Source of the DNA: Urophycis tenuis
Lineage: Eukaryota > Chordata > Actinopteri > Gadiformes > Phycidae
Length of the DNA stretch: 64,000 nucleotides
Direction of reading: 5' to 3'
Assembly (NCBI GenBank): GCA_036785325.1
Contig: JAXIVH010000050.1
Location: 1,736,001-1,800,000, forward strand
The translations under genes were made by a program, and so were the position numbers. The notes under the pieces are model-generated. The model was not told the origin of the DNA, made no database searches, and saw only the letters and a program-made list of their open reading frames with translations. Numbering within the stretch: the first letter of the stretch is position 1; every line of letters begins with the position of its first letter. Positions 1 to 42,060 of this stretch are shown in pieces.

Positions 1-39
1 GAACAAACCCTTTGAATGTCCTCAGCTTGTGTTCTGATA

Positions 40-227
40 AAAGAACAGTGGCTGAAGAGACTCACTAAAGAACAGCGGCTGAAGAGACTCACCAAAGAAC
101 AGCGGCTGAAGAGACTCACCAAAGAACAGCGGCTGAAGAGACTCACCAAAGAACAGCGGCTGAAGAGACTCACTAAAGAACAGCGGCTGAAGAGACTCAC
201 CAAAGAACAGCGGCTGAAAAGACTCAC
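40..227 (-). repeat. 27-bp minisatellite made of copies of the slc25a1 exon 2 splice donor
   Basis: About seven units of 27 bp. Read on the minus strand each unit contains TTGGTGAGTCTCTTCAGC or a one-base variant, so each repeats the exon-end/donor motif of slc25a1 exon 2. The unit length is a multiple of three and the reading frame stays open (motif GESLQPLFF). See findings. Confidence 0.95.
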
Positions 228-335
228 CAATTCCTTTGTATTTGGGCGGGTTGGCTCTCTCGTCCAGCTGAAGCTGTGTCTTGACATACTCAGTGGGGAA
301 GGTGATGCAGATCTCGATGCCCCCTGCTAGGCCAC
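228..335 (-). CDS. slc25a1: slc25a1 exon 2 (mitochondrial citrate/tricarboxylate carrier, partial gene)
   Basis: SLC25A1 exchanges mitochondrial citrate for cytosolic malate across the inner membrane, feeding cytosolic acetyl-CoA production. This 108-nt exon reads [18 protein letters not shown] and on to KYKGI, matching the first transmembrane helix and matrix loop of the carrier. It carries the mitochondrial carrier signature PX[DE]XX[KR] as PTEYVK. Acceptor AG is at 336-337 and donor GTGAGT begins at 227. The first two bases complete a glycine codon begun by the last G of exon 1, and the exon ends one base into the next codon. Later exons must lie left of base 1. The donor is the first unit of a 27-bp tandem array. 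Identity is near certain; splice usage at this donor is open. Confidence 0.95.
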
Positions 336-2036
336 CTAGAGGACACAGCACAGGGGGGGTCATTTAGCAGCAGACCTAGCTTCTGTAGTGGACGTGGAGC
401 TAAGATGATACCGAGAGCAGCAAATGGAGCCTGGGGCTAACAGGAGGAAACATCTGGCTTTGATCATTTCAGAATGAGCTGAAACATTTTCCTGTAATTT
501 CCCAGTTTGGGATTAATAAAGTATTTCTATTCTATTCTATTCTAAAAAGTTGATTCTGGCATAACAAACCTCAATGATACTTGAAGGGATTCTTTATTAT
601 TATTATTAGGTATTCACAGTGAAGCTGTCAATACCTATTGCTAGTATCATTATTGTTGTTGTTGTTGTTGTTGTTGTTGTTATCATTGAGGTTTGTTATG
701 TCGTAAGCACTTGCAAACTGTGTGGTTGTTGCCCTGCAGATCTGCAGTCTATCCTCAGTAAAGGTATGGATAGAATAAAGACTCATTTGTAACCAACACA
801 AAAAGCCTATGACATGAACACATGGGCACTCTAAAGGCCACTAAATGGGATAATAGCTTGATTTTTTCTGAAAAGGGGATTAAATCTTTACAGTCCCTCG
901 CCCTCCCAAGATGGCACCTTCACAAAATAGCTCCATATGGTCACACGAATGACCTCAGTCCATTAGCACAGATTACTGGACTGGGAGAAGAAACAGAGAG
1001 AAAGAAAGATAAGAAAGAAGGACAGGAAGAATCAATAGTCAATCAATCAATGAGTCTTAATTGAATGGATGACTTGGCTGAAGAATTGCAGTGTTGTGGC
1101 GTTCAGCAGACAAGTGACGCGTGGCAAGGAGAGGGAGTGAGGGGGAGAGAGGGGGAGAGAGGGGGAGAGAAGAAGGAAGAAATAGCCAATCAGGGAGAGA
1201 GAGAAAGATGAGAGGGAGAGAAAGGAGATAGCAAGAGAGCGAGAGTGAGAGGAAAGGGAGAGAGAGGTACGGAGAAGGAGAAAGCGACAGAAGGGGAGGA
1301 GGGGAGAAGAGCTTGAGAGGGAGAAGAGAGAGGAGACGTGGGAGAGAGCAGACATAATTAAATTATCTGCTCTGTCTAAAGGGAGGGGCTCGATAACAGA
1401 CCAAGACCCAGCATTAGCTTAATGACACACGCTAACAATGGTATACACAACACACATCCATGTGGGTCCCATGACGCGCACATTCAGCCTCTCTGTGGCC
1501 ACAGCTTGGTCAGCACAGAAACGGCTTCCATAGCTGCTCTCTAGTTTGAAACCACTGAAACTTTACATAAGTTATGGATACAGTTTTGTCTTTAAAGCCT
1601 GGACATACAGACATAGAATCGGTTAAACAGTTCGACTTATTGTGAAAATAGGTTATCCTTGTCTGGGAATAAACTTGGCAAAGGTCCAGACAATCACATG
1701 ATAAAACACACACACACACACCACCTTCCTTAATCCCAGTGGTGTGTGGTTAATTTGTAAAATGTTGTCTGGCTGAGATGTGGGGCGATCACATGGTCTT
1801 CTATTCATTCGCCGCTGACCTCCTCTTTATGGGTCAGTGTGTCTTGAGAGCAGCGGTACAATAGCCTCCATTACTCTGCTGCAGGACTCTGAACCGGTGG
1901 GACCATGTGAAGCTAACGCTAGCACCAGACGTCATCACACAGAGTAGCAGGCACGACTAGCACCCATCAACCTGTCTAACTACCAGTAGCAGGTTAGGTT
2001 ACGCTACACACAACATGCCAGACCACAACACAGACG

Positions 2037-2038
<2 letters not shown>

Positions 2039-2113
<75 letters not shown>

Positions 2114-2119
2114 CACACA
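2039..2119. repeat. (CA)n microsatellite
   Basis: Nearly pure CA dinucleotide run of about 80 bp in slc25a1 intron 1. Confidence 0.97.
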
Positions 2120-2734
2120 GAAACAAGACCTGGAAAAAACAACTGTAACTGCCAAAAGGTGTATGTGTGTGTGTGTGTGTTTTTTTTTAAGACCATGTGA
2201 TGGTTGTGATTCAGCTTGCTCAACTATGGAGAGAAAGCCAACAGAACATGGGATGGGTAGTGACTGCTTAATGACGGCAGGCCAACCATGAATCTTCCTC
2301 CACAGAGATCCCTCCCAATTTCTGAAGTGTCCCAGAGTCAATGCATTCACACAGGTCACTCACATCCACTCACATCCAGTTCAGGATGATAACCAGTTCA
2401 GGGTGATAACCAGGTGTCTCTCCTTCTGATCAATGTGTATGTGCAAGTGCATCAGAGTGATGTATATAAGTATATAAACTTAAAAATAAACCTTCATTCT
2501 CTTCAAGTTTATTTAAAAGATTGTTTAACTGTAATTTAATCTATTTCTCTACTTCTCTGGCTCTCTCTCTCTCTGTTTTGTTTGTGTTGCGCTCTCGACC
2601 ACACTGCAGATTTACAGTTTAATCAGCACTCTGTTCATCCTGCACAGCTGGTTCTCTGCCTGCATAACAGCCTCCAGTGGAGACGTTTCCATGCATAGTA
2701 CTATTTACTTACACACACGTATGCATACACACAT

Positions 2735-2897
<163 letters not shown>

Positions 2898-3455
2898 TAT
2901 CACACATGCACACACACTTTAAAAGAGCTCTTGAAAAGTCAGCTATATAAGCAGGTGCAGACCAAGGGTTGAAGCAGTTACTTACCCAATTCATTACACC
3001 AATTAAAGTCATCCTTCTTCAATTGACATTTGAAATACAACACATGACCAGCTCAACAAATCAATTCTAATTTGTGTATTCATCATGTATCACATGAGTG
3101 TGCTTGTATGAACGCCTTTATCAGCCTGTTCCAGCTGAATAAGATATTCCTTTATTAATCCCCCTTAGGAGAATTTCACAGTGACCAGCAGTACAAGGAA
3201 TACATGTGTACTGAAGTCCATTGTATGTTACCAAAGTGTTGGATTTCACACAGTGGTTATGACTTTGTATTTTCTACCACACTCATTCACACATGCACAC
3301 AGGAACACACACACACACACACACATACAATAGATGGGGAATATGCAAACTCCACTGAGAGGGTGGCCGGAGGGACTAGAGTCCTGAAGCTCTGATCCAG
3401 CCAAGTCCTTTCCTGTGAGGAATGGTGTGTCATGGACTGTTCTATCTGTCCGCGT

Positions 3456-3981
3456 GTGTGTGTGTGTGTGTGTCCATGTGTGTGTGTGTGTGTGTGTGTC
3501 CATGTGTGTGTTTGTGTGTGTCCATGTGTGTGTGTGTGTGTGTCCATGTGTGTGTCCATGTGTGTGTTTGTGTGTGTGTGTCCATGTGTGTGTTTGTGTG
3601 TGTGTTTGTGTGTGTGTGTCCATGTGTGTGTCCATGTGTGTGTTTGTGTGTGTGTGTCCATGTGTGTGTCCATGTGTGTGTGTGTCCATGTGTGTGTTTG
3701 TGTGTGTGTTTGTGTGTGTGTGTCCATGTGTGTGTCCATGTGTGTGTTTGTGTGTGTGTGTCCATGTGTGTGTTTGTGTGTGTGTGTGTGTGTCCATGTG
3801 TGTGTTTGTCTGTGTGTTTGTGTGTGTGTGTCCATGTGTGTGTCCATGTGTGTGTTTGTGTGTGTGTGTCCATGTGTGTGTGTGTGTGTGTGTGTGTGTC
3901 CATGTGTGTGTTTGTGTGTGTGTTTGTGTGTGTGTGTCCATGTGTGTGTCCATGTGTGTGTTTGTGTGTGTGTGTCCATGT

Positions 3982-4023
<42 letters not shown>

Positions 4024-4053
4024 ATGTGTGTGTTTGTGTGTGTGTGTCCATGT

Positions 4054-4091
<38 letters not shown>

Positions 4092-4099
4092 ACGCGTGT
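3456..4099. repeat. (TG)n array with periodic TCCA and TTTG interruptions
   Basis: About 640 bp of TG repeats broken by TCCATG and TTTG at irregular spacing, producing blocks such as GTCCATGTGTGTGTTTG. The long open frames across it on both strands are low-complexity artefacts. Confidence 0.95.
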
Positions 4100-4621
4100 G
4101 TCCCTTTCACACTAATTAAGAGAGGGACTTGTCTCCAAATCAATCCATTCTGAATCCAGATGTTAACCATGGTAACTCCTGAGGGGTGGTTGTGTTGGAT
4201 GTGTGTTCCCAGTCTAAACATAAACCAGAGGACTGCTATGTGTCCCCACAGCCTTCTCATTTCTTCTTGAGAAGTAAAAAGGAATTATTCATCATTTGGC
4301 CTTTTAGGCATTCTCCCCCCCAAAGCACGCTTCCCCTCAAGCTGCAGCCATATTAAAGGATGCCGATTTATTTACCATGGCAACGTGGTCATTCACTGCT
4401 TACAGTTTTCTGGTGTACTAATGCTTTAAAACATAGGAAAGTACTGGTTGGTAACAGTATGATTTATGGCTGTAATCATATATATATAGTCTAGTATTGT
4501 ATATAGTATTGTATGCCTAGATGTATGTACATTTATGTATTTTTTTATATTTTTTTATATATTTATATATTTGTATATATATATATTTTTGTATATTGTT
4601 ACATATGTTGTTACATATGTT

Positions 4622-6085
4622 TATTATTCCGGTTCCCAAGAAAGCGTGCCCTCTAGTGAACGATGATTTTAGGCCAGTGGCACTAACTTCAAATGTTATG
4701 AAAGCTCTGGAGAAATTGTTCATCCAGGAGCTTTGTGCAGAGGTGTAGCCACACCTAGACCAATATCAGTTTGCGTACAAAAGGAATCGCAGTACAAGTG
4801 ATGCCATCTCAACTACAATGCACTTAGTCTTAAAGAATCTGGAGAGTCCATCCACATACGCCAAATTAGTTTTCATAGATTTTAGCTCTGCTTTTAACTG
4901 TATCCAGCCACACATCCTCATTCAAAAACTAACTCAGTTGAATGTGAATCCCTTTTTAATCAAGTGGTATTATTCTTTTTGATCAAACAGGCCACAGCAG
5001 GTGAAACTGAACTGCACTCTCTCTGATACTGAGCAGCACTGGTGCTCCGCAGGGCTGCGTCAGTTCGGCTTCTTATTTACACTCTACACCGATGACTGTG
5101 TCACCTTCCAGCAGGATCAGTATGTGGTGAAATTCTCAGATGATACTGTTATACTCAGTCTGCTGAAAACAAATACCAACTTAAACAGCCACAGATCTGA
5201 AGTGGACAGGTTTGTGAGCTGGTGTGATGCTCACCAACTCCAAATGAACACAGAGAAAACAGCGGAGATGCTGGTGGATCCGAGGTCAGTAGGAGACCAT
5301 AGCTCAGTGTCCATACATGGACGTAACATCGAGCAGGTACACTCTTTCAAATACCTGGGGGTCCATATAGACAGCGACCTAAGCTGGCACACGCATGTGT
5401 CAAGTGTCTGTGCCCGAATCCACCAGCGCCTTCATTTTTTACGTCGGCTCAGAGTGTTTGGTGTTTGTAAGAAGATTATGTTGATCTTCTACAAAGCAAC
5501 TATTGAGTCTGTGTTACAGTATGGGATTACCAGTTGGTTTGGCAACCTAACTGTGAAATCAAAGGCCCAGATTTTAAATTTGACAAAAACGGCAGGGAAA
5601 ATCATTGGCATGACAGCACCAGTAACTCTTCAATACCTGTTTCAACAATCAATACTCAAAAGGGCCAACAATATCTTAACAGAACCATCACATGTACTGA
5701 ACTCTGAGTATGTTTTACTGAACTCAGGAAGGAGGTATAGGGTCCCTCTCTGTGAAAGTAACAGATACAAACAGTCATTCATCCCACTCTCAGTCAAGCT
5801 CATAAATGAGTAGATTGCACAGGATGGACGGAGACGATAAGGGGAAGGGGGGGAATGCTAAATTTGCACAGAAGTATTGCACTGTTATTGTTGTTATTGT
5901 ATATGTGTGTGTATGTGTATATATGTATGCATATGTATTTTATGTGACTCTTTCGAGTATTCTTCTTATTTTGTAATGTGTAATGGAACGTGTTGTTGTG
6001 AGGGAATGTCTTGTCTGCAGCAGACCCCCTTTGTCCGAGACAAATTTCTCCCACGGGGGACAAATAAAGACACTTTGACTTTGTT
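4622..6085 (+). mobile_element. 5'-truncated CR1/L2/Rex-type non-LTR retrotransposon, decayed
   Basis: Translation in the plus direction gives reverse transcriptase blocks: VPKKACPLVNDDFRPVALTS near 4630-4690, then FIDFSSAFNCIQ near 4870-4910, a degenerate catalytic box FSDDT near 5140, and FKYLGVHIDSDLSWHTHV near 5350. The open frame 5001-5813 carries the C-terminal half including the thumb-like region. Stops and small frame breaks interrupt the upstream half (for example after CAEV at 4748 and before the block at 5001). A 3' untranslated segment ends near 6085 with an AATAAAGACACTTTGAC motif. It lies antisense to slc25a1 in intron 1. The clade is assigned by motif resemblance only. Confidence 0.85.
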
Positions 6086-6826
6086 TATATTATATATTTA
6101 TATTTCTAACACTCTACAATACGTAGAGTGTCTGTCTCTTTTTCCCTGGAGTATTGTAACAAATGCAATTTCCCTCAGGGATCATTAAAGTATTTCTGTC
6201 TGTCTGTCTGTCTGTCTGTCTAGTCTTCAAAGTCTTCAGCCGTCTATGCAGCAGCTGGTGGAGAACTGGACATCACATGGCGGTCCTGATGCTGCACACA
6301 GTCCACAGCCGTCTGCAGGTGACACAATGTCCACACACTGTCAAAGCCTTTTGCTGCAGCTCCACCGTGAAGTAAGTCTGTGGCTCAATGACAACGTTAT
6401 TCATCTGTCCAGCACAGAAGAAACGCCTGTATCTCAATACCCACTTTATCGGTTCCGTTCATCTAGAAACCAAACTGTGGAGTGAACGATACATTTATAT
6501 TTCGTATCGCTACAACGCCAATGAGAGCAGCAAAGATCAAAAAATAAAAATAAAAATAAAAAGGTATGGGAGGTTGCCATGCCGACAGTCAATCAAAAAG
6601 AGGAGCTTGGGGAGGGGGGGGGTTGGGCAGAAGCAGCGCCTGAACCGTTTCTTGATGAGCAGGGGAAAAGGGGGGAGATCGGACCATTGTGGGCAGCGTC
6701 TAGCCACCAGCGTGCGACAGCGTGCACAGTAGTGCACACTTTGATTTGTCCTCTGAGGCCGAGAAGAGACAGCCCACTTAGACCTCACTACTGCTGGCTC
6801 ACCAGAGGGCCCTGAAGCACTGAGAC

Positions 6827-6873
<47 letters not shown>

Positions 6874-8084
6874 GGGAGTGAGAGAGACAGAGAGACAGCG
6901 AGAGTGAGAGCGAGAGTGAGAGCAAGAGACAGAATGAGCAATACAGAGAGAGAGACAGGGAGAAACAGAGAGACGGAGCGAGAGTGAGAGCGGGAGAGAG
7001 ACAGAGAGAGCGAGCGCAAGAGGAAACTGAATAGGATGAATGAGTCCTTGTGGGCGATCTATTCATTGAAGTGCTTGGAGTAAAAAAGTTCCACCAACCA
7101 ACCCTGCTTGACCTTGTTGTCTTGTTGAAGAGATTTCACTCTTACGAGTGATATTAGTTCCCAAAAGCAATATCTAGTCTCTTTCTTGAAAGCTTTGACT
7201 TCACAAGTGTTTTCACAAGAATATCTCAGATGCAGAACTGGTGACATTTCAACACGAACCTGAGGCCTCAGTGGGTCCAACAATGTCATCATCATCAAAG
7301 CCACCAGGAGCCAGACATGGTGTCTGGGGTCTTCAGGGAGCTGGGCTGTTTCTGGCATATTGACAGTGTTCAACAGTACAGATGCTGTCAATTCCAGTCG
7401 TGTATTTTCTCATGAATTACTGAGTGTTGATGAAAATGTGATTCAACACAGCTGATCCAGGTGGCGTGAATGACAGCAGTAAAGCGAAGCCACAAAGTCC
7501 AGAAAGTAGATGGGGAGCAGAGGCCCACCACTAAGCAGACGTTTACCTTGGGCCTGTGAGACAAGACATGAGGGTCACAACATCCATTCTTCCATGAAGC
7601 TCATGACCACTGGCTATTGGAGCCGCCCCCCATAGAGAGGGTTCATTAAGTCTTGGCAGACCCCCCCCCCCTCCACCTCTCCGAGTTCCCACCTATCTAG
7701 ATATCTGCTTATGAAGCAATACATAAAACATGAAGCTGCATATGAAGCTGCTAAACATCTCCTGAAATAAACATCACAAACACAGCAACCACTTGTCTGT
7801 CAGCATTAGAGAGGGCATTGAGATTCACAAGTTGTTGATATTGTCGAGTTAAACACGTTTCCTGACACGTCCAGATCTGAGGGGACAATATGTCATGCCA
7901 GCCCCAGAATAAGGTTTAAATAGCAGCTCTCGCCAGGGGGAATTGAAAACATCCTTCTACACTCTGCTGAGCCAGGGACACGCATGCCAGTGACTTCCAG
8001 TGACTTCCAGTGACTTCCAGTGGATGCCCAGCAGGACATCGACTCCCTCAATCAGACAGCTTCGACCCGAGTGAAAGATACCGT

Positions 8085-8180
8085 TAGCTCCTAGCCCCGT
8101 TAGCTCCAAGCCCCGTTAGCTCCTAGCCCCGTTAGCTCCTAGCCCCGTTAGCTCCTAGCCCCGTTAGCTCCTAGCCCCGC
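8085..8180. repeat. 16-bp tandem repeat, about six copies
   Basis: Units of CCCCGTTAGCTCCTAG (one copy has CCAAG) in slc25a1 intron 1. Confidence 0.9.
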
Positions 8181-8887
8181 GGACAGGAGGAACAGGGCTG
8201 ATGGAGGGGAGGGGCGCATGCATCAGGAGGATGGATGGGTTCTTGTGTGTTGGTAGACGGTGCCCTAGTGAAACCTATCCTATATTGTACAGGTAAATGG
8301 GTTTGTTCAGCCACAGGAATGCAGCCTCTGTGCCGTGGTCTAGAGAGCCCAGAAGACAGTTGGCTCTCTGTTCCAGTAGGTGGACCTGGACCACCGAAAG
8401 GACACGCCTAACTTGGATCCAAAATGAATCCAGCAAACACAGGATCTAAGGATAATTATAGGGGTATACTTCTCCAAATTATAGTGTCGTGAACACACAA
8501 GTAAATTGGAGCCATTCACACACTGAGCTGTGATGCGACACGAGATGATGTGGCATATTTAAAGTCTAAATGGATGCCATTACGTGACTCCACAGATAGC
8601 ATTCAGTGGAGAAATACTCAGAGCCGACCTTAATCAATTAGGCCTAGATATGCAATAGATGGAAAGATGACGTCAGTAGACACAAATCATGCATTGAACA
8701 AATCATTATGTCATCGTAGCTCGAATAGATTTTGCTTTCAGGATTTTGCTATGCCTATATTTATATTTAAAAAAATACAAAATACAAAATAAATATGTAT
8801 AAAGGTACATATTGTTGCACAACGTTACTGCTATTGTTTTCCGTAGATTGTGTAACCTAATTGTTACACGTATAGATGTGTATTATA

Positions 8888-9028
<141 letters not shown>

Positions 9029-9331
9029 CCATCAATCAGCGTTATAGTGAGTTTATTCTACTTAATTCGCATCGGCATATTAAGTGTATTACCACTTGAT
9101 TAGCATTACTAATTTACTAGTATTACTACTTTATTACACTGATCTATTACACCGTCACGTGCCACAAACCATCGAACCAAAAGTGTGTGGAAAAATATTG
9201 CGGTTGTAAACTCTACAGTCAGAAAGGACGCGTCGGCTTAAACAGGCGTCCAGAGTGACGTCTACGTACATGATGGATTCAACAAAACAACACACAACTT
9301 ACATCTTCATGTGTGGAAATGATCAACTCAC

Positions 9332-9443
9332 CTGCTAAAATCGCCTTCCCTGGGTGAGTTAATTTCGCCTTTCCTCCCGGCGCCGCTGCCGCCAGACAGC
9401 GCGGCCGGTGGAACGGACTCACAAACGTGTTATTGCCTTGCAT
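9332..9443 (-). CDS. slc25a1: slc25a1 exon 1 with start codon
   Basis: The ATG at 9443-9441 opens 37 codons plus one base, ending at a GTGAGT donor (9331-9326). The residues include KAKLTHPGKAILAG, the conserved N-terminal block just before the first helix of the citrate carrier, preceded by a short Arg/Ala-rich segment typical of this protein. Joining to exon 2 gives AILAGGLAGG with no frame break. The start is the only ATG in frame near the conserved block and lies in a GC-rich, promoter-like region. Intron 1 is about 9 kb and full of simple repeats. The clathrin gene lies upstream on the same strand, as in the human SLC25A1-CLTCL1 pair. Confidence 0.95.
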
Positions 9444-9830
9444 GCTGAAAGACAAATACAGAAGTCAACTCCCAACGCCGTGTTATCTGGTTGCGTCCAC
9501 TTAAAGTTATTTTCTAAAGTAGACTAGGGAGCGCAACACATGGGATTCCGGTGCGCGCTCGGCGAGCTGATGCGTGAATGGTGCGTTGGTTGCTCCTGGA
9601 CGGTTCCAGCTACATCGGCAGGATCCTGTGTTGGCCCTGTGTGTTGTTGACAGCGGCTGTAAGCTGGTTCTGCTTGGCATTCAAGCTGCTAAGTAAACGT
9701 GGGGCTGGGAGAGCAAGACTGGCCACTTTTGTTTCCACCCCAAGAGATGGGCGGGGCGCAACAGTGTCCGCTCTCTCCGTCTCCTTCTCTCATTACATCC
9801 ACATTTTGTCCAAGTGATCGCGGATAATCC
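9444..9830 (-). promoter_or_regulatory. Probable slc25a1 5' UTR and promoter region
   Basis: GC- and CpG-rich sequence directly upstream of the slc25a1 start codon. No TATA box that I would defend. Inferred from position and composition only. Confidence 0.4.
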
Positions 9831-10130
9831 GCGTGGAAAGGTTATGAATTCACATCTTTTTGTCGTTCTTTGAATTCACATCTTTGGTCCTCAATTGTCA
9901 ACGTTTGTTCGAACAATCGCACCACACCCTGTCGGGGACATTCTGGAAGAAGAGGCGCATTCACCCAAACACCATCCATCAGGTCCGGTGTCTAGGTTAC
10001 CAAAGTGACAGCCAGTGCTATTAAATCCTGAGTGTAAGAGTCCCACTGACATGGTTTCATCTACACAGCTAGCGCCATACCAAAGATGCCCTCTTTTCGG
10101 GGCTGAAAAGTATTAGGTATTGATAAGCAG

Positions 10131-10180
10131 CATAATAATAGAATAGAAATACTTCATTGATCCCAAGCTGGGAAATTGGT
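10131..10180 (-). mobile_element. LINE 3' tail, minus orientation
   Basis: Reads as the reverse complement of the LINE-type 3' end CTTGGGATCAATGAAGTATT followed by a TTCTA repeat; the same tail occurs in plus orientation near 500 and 6180. Confidence 0.6.
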
Positions 10181-10624
10181 TATTTCTAATAACCACCGGA
10201 CAACATTGTGTGTAAACTTTTATTTATCTTTCTGTACGCATGACTTGTGCAGATAAACGAGGGGCTTGTTGAGCAGCCAAATGGGGTTTGCTTCGCTCGA
10301 TCCAAAGGTGACGCGATGATGCAGAGTATTTACAGGCATAGTGGACACATGGACAAAACCACACACAAAAAGGCTCTTTTTAAAGCATCGGCTGCCTGAA
10401 GAGGAAGAATATCTACTGAACCATAGGCTAGTTGGAGCTTTTTATTCTTTGTATCTTGCTTTTTTGTATTTTTGTACTTTTTCTTACAAAAATCATTATG
10501 CATTTCTTAAGACTACAATACTCTATAGACATTACATTATACGGTATTTCATAATATCTGACTTATTTGATTAGTGATCCCACATATCTTAAATGACACA
10601 CTGCTTTCAGTACAATAATGAGGA

Positions 10625-10927
10625 TTATTTTGGAACAAACAGACCAGGGTCTAAGCGAGAGCTACGTTCCCCATGTTTCATCAGGGAGGAGCCCTGTAGG
10701 TTCTCTCTGACCAGACAGTAGTAATACTTGGTAGACTTGAGAACATGGACATTGTGCTCCTGGTTGCAGCGATATAGTTTGGCAGCCCATGCAGACAACA
10801 GCATATAGTAGTTTCTTGTTTCACGATTGGAGGGTTTGTTCGTATTAGTTTTTTCTCTCCGTCGTTTTTGTTTCGTTTTAAAACGGTTCGCCTTTTTTAA
10901 ATCCTCTTTCTTTCGTCCCTTATTCAT
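10625..10927 (-). CDS. Unrecognised 100-codon ORF, hypothetical
   Basis: An ATG-started open frame between the clathrin 3' end and the slc25a1 promoter, on the same strand as both. The N-terminal third is strongly basic (NKGRKKEDLKK, TKQKRRREK), suggesting a nuclear or nucleolar type of tail. The rest is mixed and tyrosine-rich (STKYYYCLVRENLQG) and ends in LDPGLFVPK. No signal peptide or membrane segment is visible. I do not recognise a family. It could be a small single-exon gene, a terminal exon of the neighbouring region, or chance. It is listed because its composition is protein-like rather than repeat-derived, unlike most long frames here. Confidence 0.3.
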   Translation of the reverse strand: MNKGRKKEDLKKANRFKTKQKRRREKTNTNKPSNRETRNYYMLLSAWAAKLYRCNQEHNVHVLKSTKYYYCLVRENLQGSSLMKHGERSSRLDPGLFVPK

Positions 10928-11062
10928 CGACACCTCTTCCGATACTTTTACATTCCGGTATCACGAGGACCACCGCAGTGGCGCCCCCTGCTGAGTGAAG
11001 CAGGGCAGGGGGAGAGTCTGACCACGTGTCTCCGGTGCTTCAGGGGCAACACGCGCGCGCAA

Positions 11063-11065
<3 letters not shown>

Positions 11066-11136
<71 letters not shown>
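11066..11136. repeat. (CA)n microsatellite
   Basis: About 70 bp of CA repeats preceded by a short CG-alternating stretch. Confidence 0.95.
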
Positions 11137-11138
<2 letters not shown>

Positions 11139-11833
11139 CAGTACAGTAGCAGTACAGCAGACCTCTCTATTCTTCTGTACCTCTTTGTGAACCTACATCG
11201 CGTTGCACTCCAAACGCACAAAAAAACACAAAAAACCCACTCTGTACCAATTGTGAAAAAAAGGACAAACAACCAACCAAACGAAAAACCCGAATAAGTT
11301 CTATTGCACAGTAGCCAGACAGGAGACACGTTGTGCGAAGCATCCACAAAAACAAAGGAATGACCCGTGTGGCCTGCAGACGGCCTCAGCAGGCTCCAGG
11401 AGAGAGGCGCGCTACACAACCACCTCCCCTGGCTGCTCAGTATTCAAGTCTCTCAGTTGCTGTTTCCTTAAGGGGCAGGGAGGGGAGACGGGGGGGGGGA
11501 GACGTCTCTCGGGAGACGGTCGCTGCTGTGTTCTCATCATCGCCACCGGGCCGGCTGGCAGCAGAGACCTCAAGCGGTGAGCTCACCGTGGACCGTCCCT
11601 CCAGGGCCACCACGGGTCGGCCCACCTGTCCATCATCGCAGGGAAGGGGGGCGGGGGAGGTGAGGGGGTGAGGGGGGTGAGTATCTACCTAGACAGGCGG
11701 AGGGACAGGGGAGAGGTCGGGAACTGGATTGTCAAGTAATGTGTGTGATGGTGTGATCGGGGAGGGAGGCTCAGGTGTGTCATTTCCACCTCGCAGGGGA
11801 ACGAGGCTGCTGGTGACTCACAGCAGTGACATG

Positions 11834-12427
11834 AGGGTGGGGGCTGGGAGGTAGGGTGGTGGGGGTGGGTTAGGTGGGGGTGTGGTGGTGATGAGTTAGG
11901 TGGGGGTGGTGGGTTAGGTGGGGGTGGTGGTGGGTTAGGTGGGGGTGTGGTGGTGATGGGTTAGGTGGGGGTGGTGGGTTAGGTGGGGGTGGTGGTGGGT
12001 TAGGTGGGGGTGTGGTGGTGATGGGTTAGGTGGGGGTGATGGTGGTGGGGGGTGTGATGGTGGTGGGTTAGGTGGGGGTGGTGGTGGGTTAGGTGGGGGT
12101 GGTGGTGATGGGTTAGGTGGGGGTGATGGTGGTGGGGGGTGTGATGGTGGTGGGTTAGGTGGGGGTGGTGGTGGGTTAGGTGGGGGTGGTGGTGGGTTAG
12201 GTGGGGGTGATGGTGGTGGGGGGTGTGATGGTGGTGGGTTAGGTGGGGGTGGTGGTGGGTTAGGTGGGGGTGGTGGTGGGTTAGGTGGGGGTGATGGTGG
12301 TGGGGGGTGTGATGGTGGTGGGGGTGTGGTGGTGATGGGTTAGGTGGGGGTGGTGGTGGGTTAGGTGGGGGTGTGGTGGTGGTGGTGGGGGGTGTGATGG
12401 TGGTGGGTTAGGTGGGGGTGGTGGTGA
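11834..12427 (+). repeat. G-rich minisatellite just downstream of the clathrin stop codon
   Basis: About 590 bp of variants of GGTTAGGTGGGGGTGGTGGT and GTGATGGTGGTGGGGGG. The plus strand has many G-runs of 3-6 and is a strong candidate for G-quadruplexes. In the gene's sense (minus) it is C-rich. It ends about 7 bp from the stop codon, so it should form the start of the 3' UTR. Confidence 0.93.
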
Positions 12428-12433
12428 TGTGTG

Positions 12434-41567
<29,134 letters not shown>

Positions 41568-42060
41568 TCTTGCGGCTTTCCGTCTGGAGAATCCGCAGTG
41601 GAGGAAAGGGGAGGGGGACACACTAAAAAAGGATGTATGTGGTCTTTCACTGGATGTGCCCCCTATACGTCCCAAAACTAAAATAGGATGAGCAGGGAAG
41701 TCTGGGAGGCTTGCGTTGATGTCACTCGAATCCAATGACTGCTCCCATTCAGGCTGCCCCCCGACCAACACTCACCCCCGAAACTCTGCACCTCCGCCAA
41801 GAAAACTAGTGCACATGCATTACGACTGAACCGTACGTGATCAAATTAGTCCCGTGACGAGGGCTTGTTCAGACGAAACAGCGTTTCAAACGTTGGCTCC
41901 AGATGTTGTACGAGATCGACTGTGGCGATAGAGTAAATAATAGGCTTTTCTGAAATGCAACGCAGTGGGAAACGAGGATGCCCGCTCGGTACCCCTCCGC
42001 CGCAGCCCCCCCTCTTTCTACCAACTTTGAAAGCAGGGCTCGTGACGGCCGCCCCACCTT
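41568..42060 (-). promoter_or_regulatory. Probable clathrin gene 5' UTR and promoter region
   Basis: GC- and CpG-richer sequence directly upstream of the start codon at 41567. Assigned by position only; no defined motif. Confidence 0.4.

Noticed and set aside
3246..4260. Overlapping 230-270-codon frames on both strands
   Set aside because: They are translations of TG/CA repeats with TCCA interruptions.
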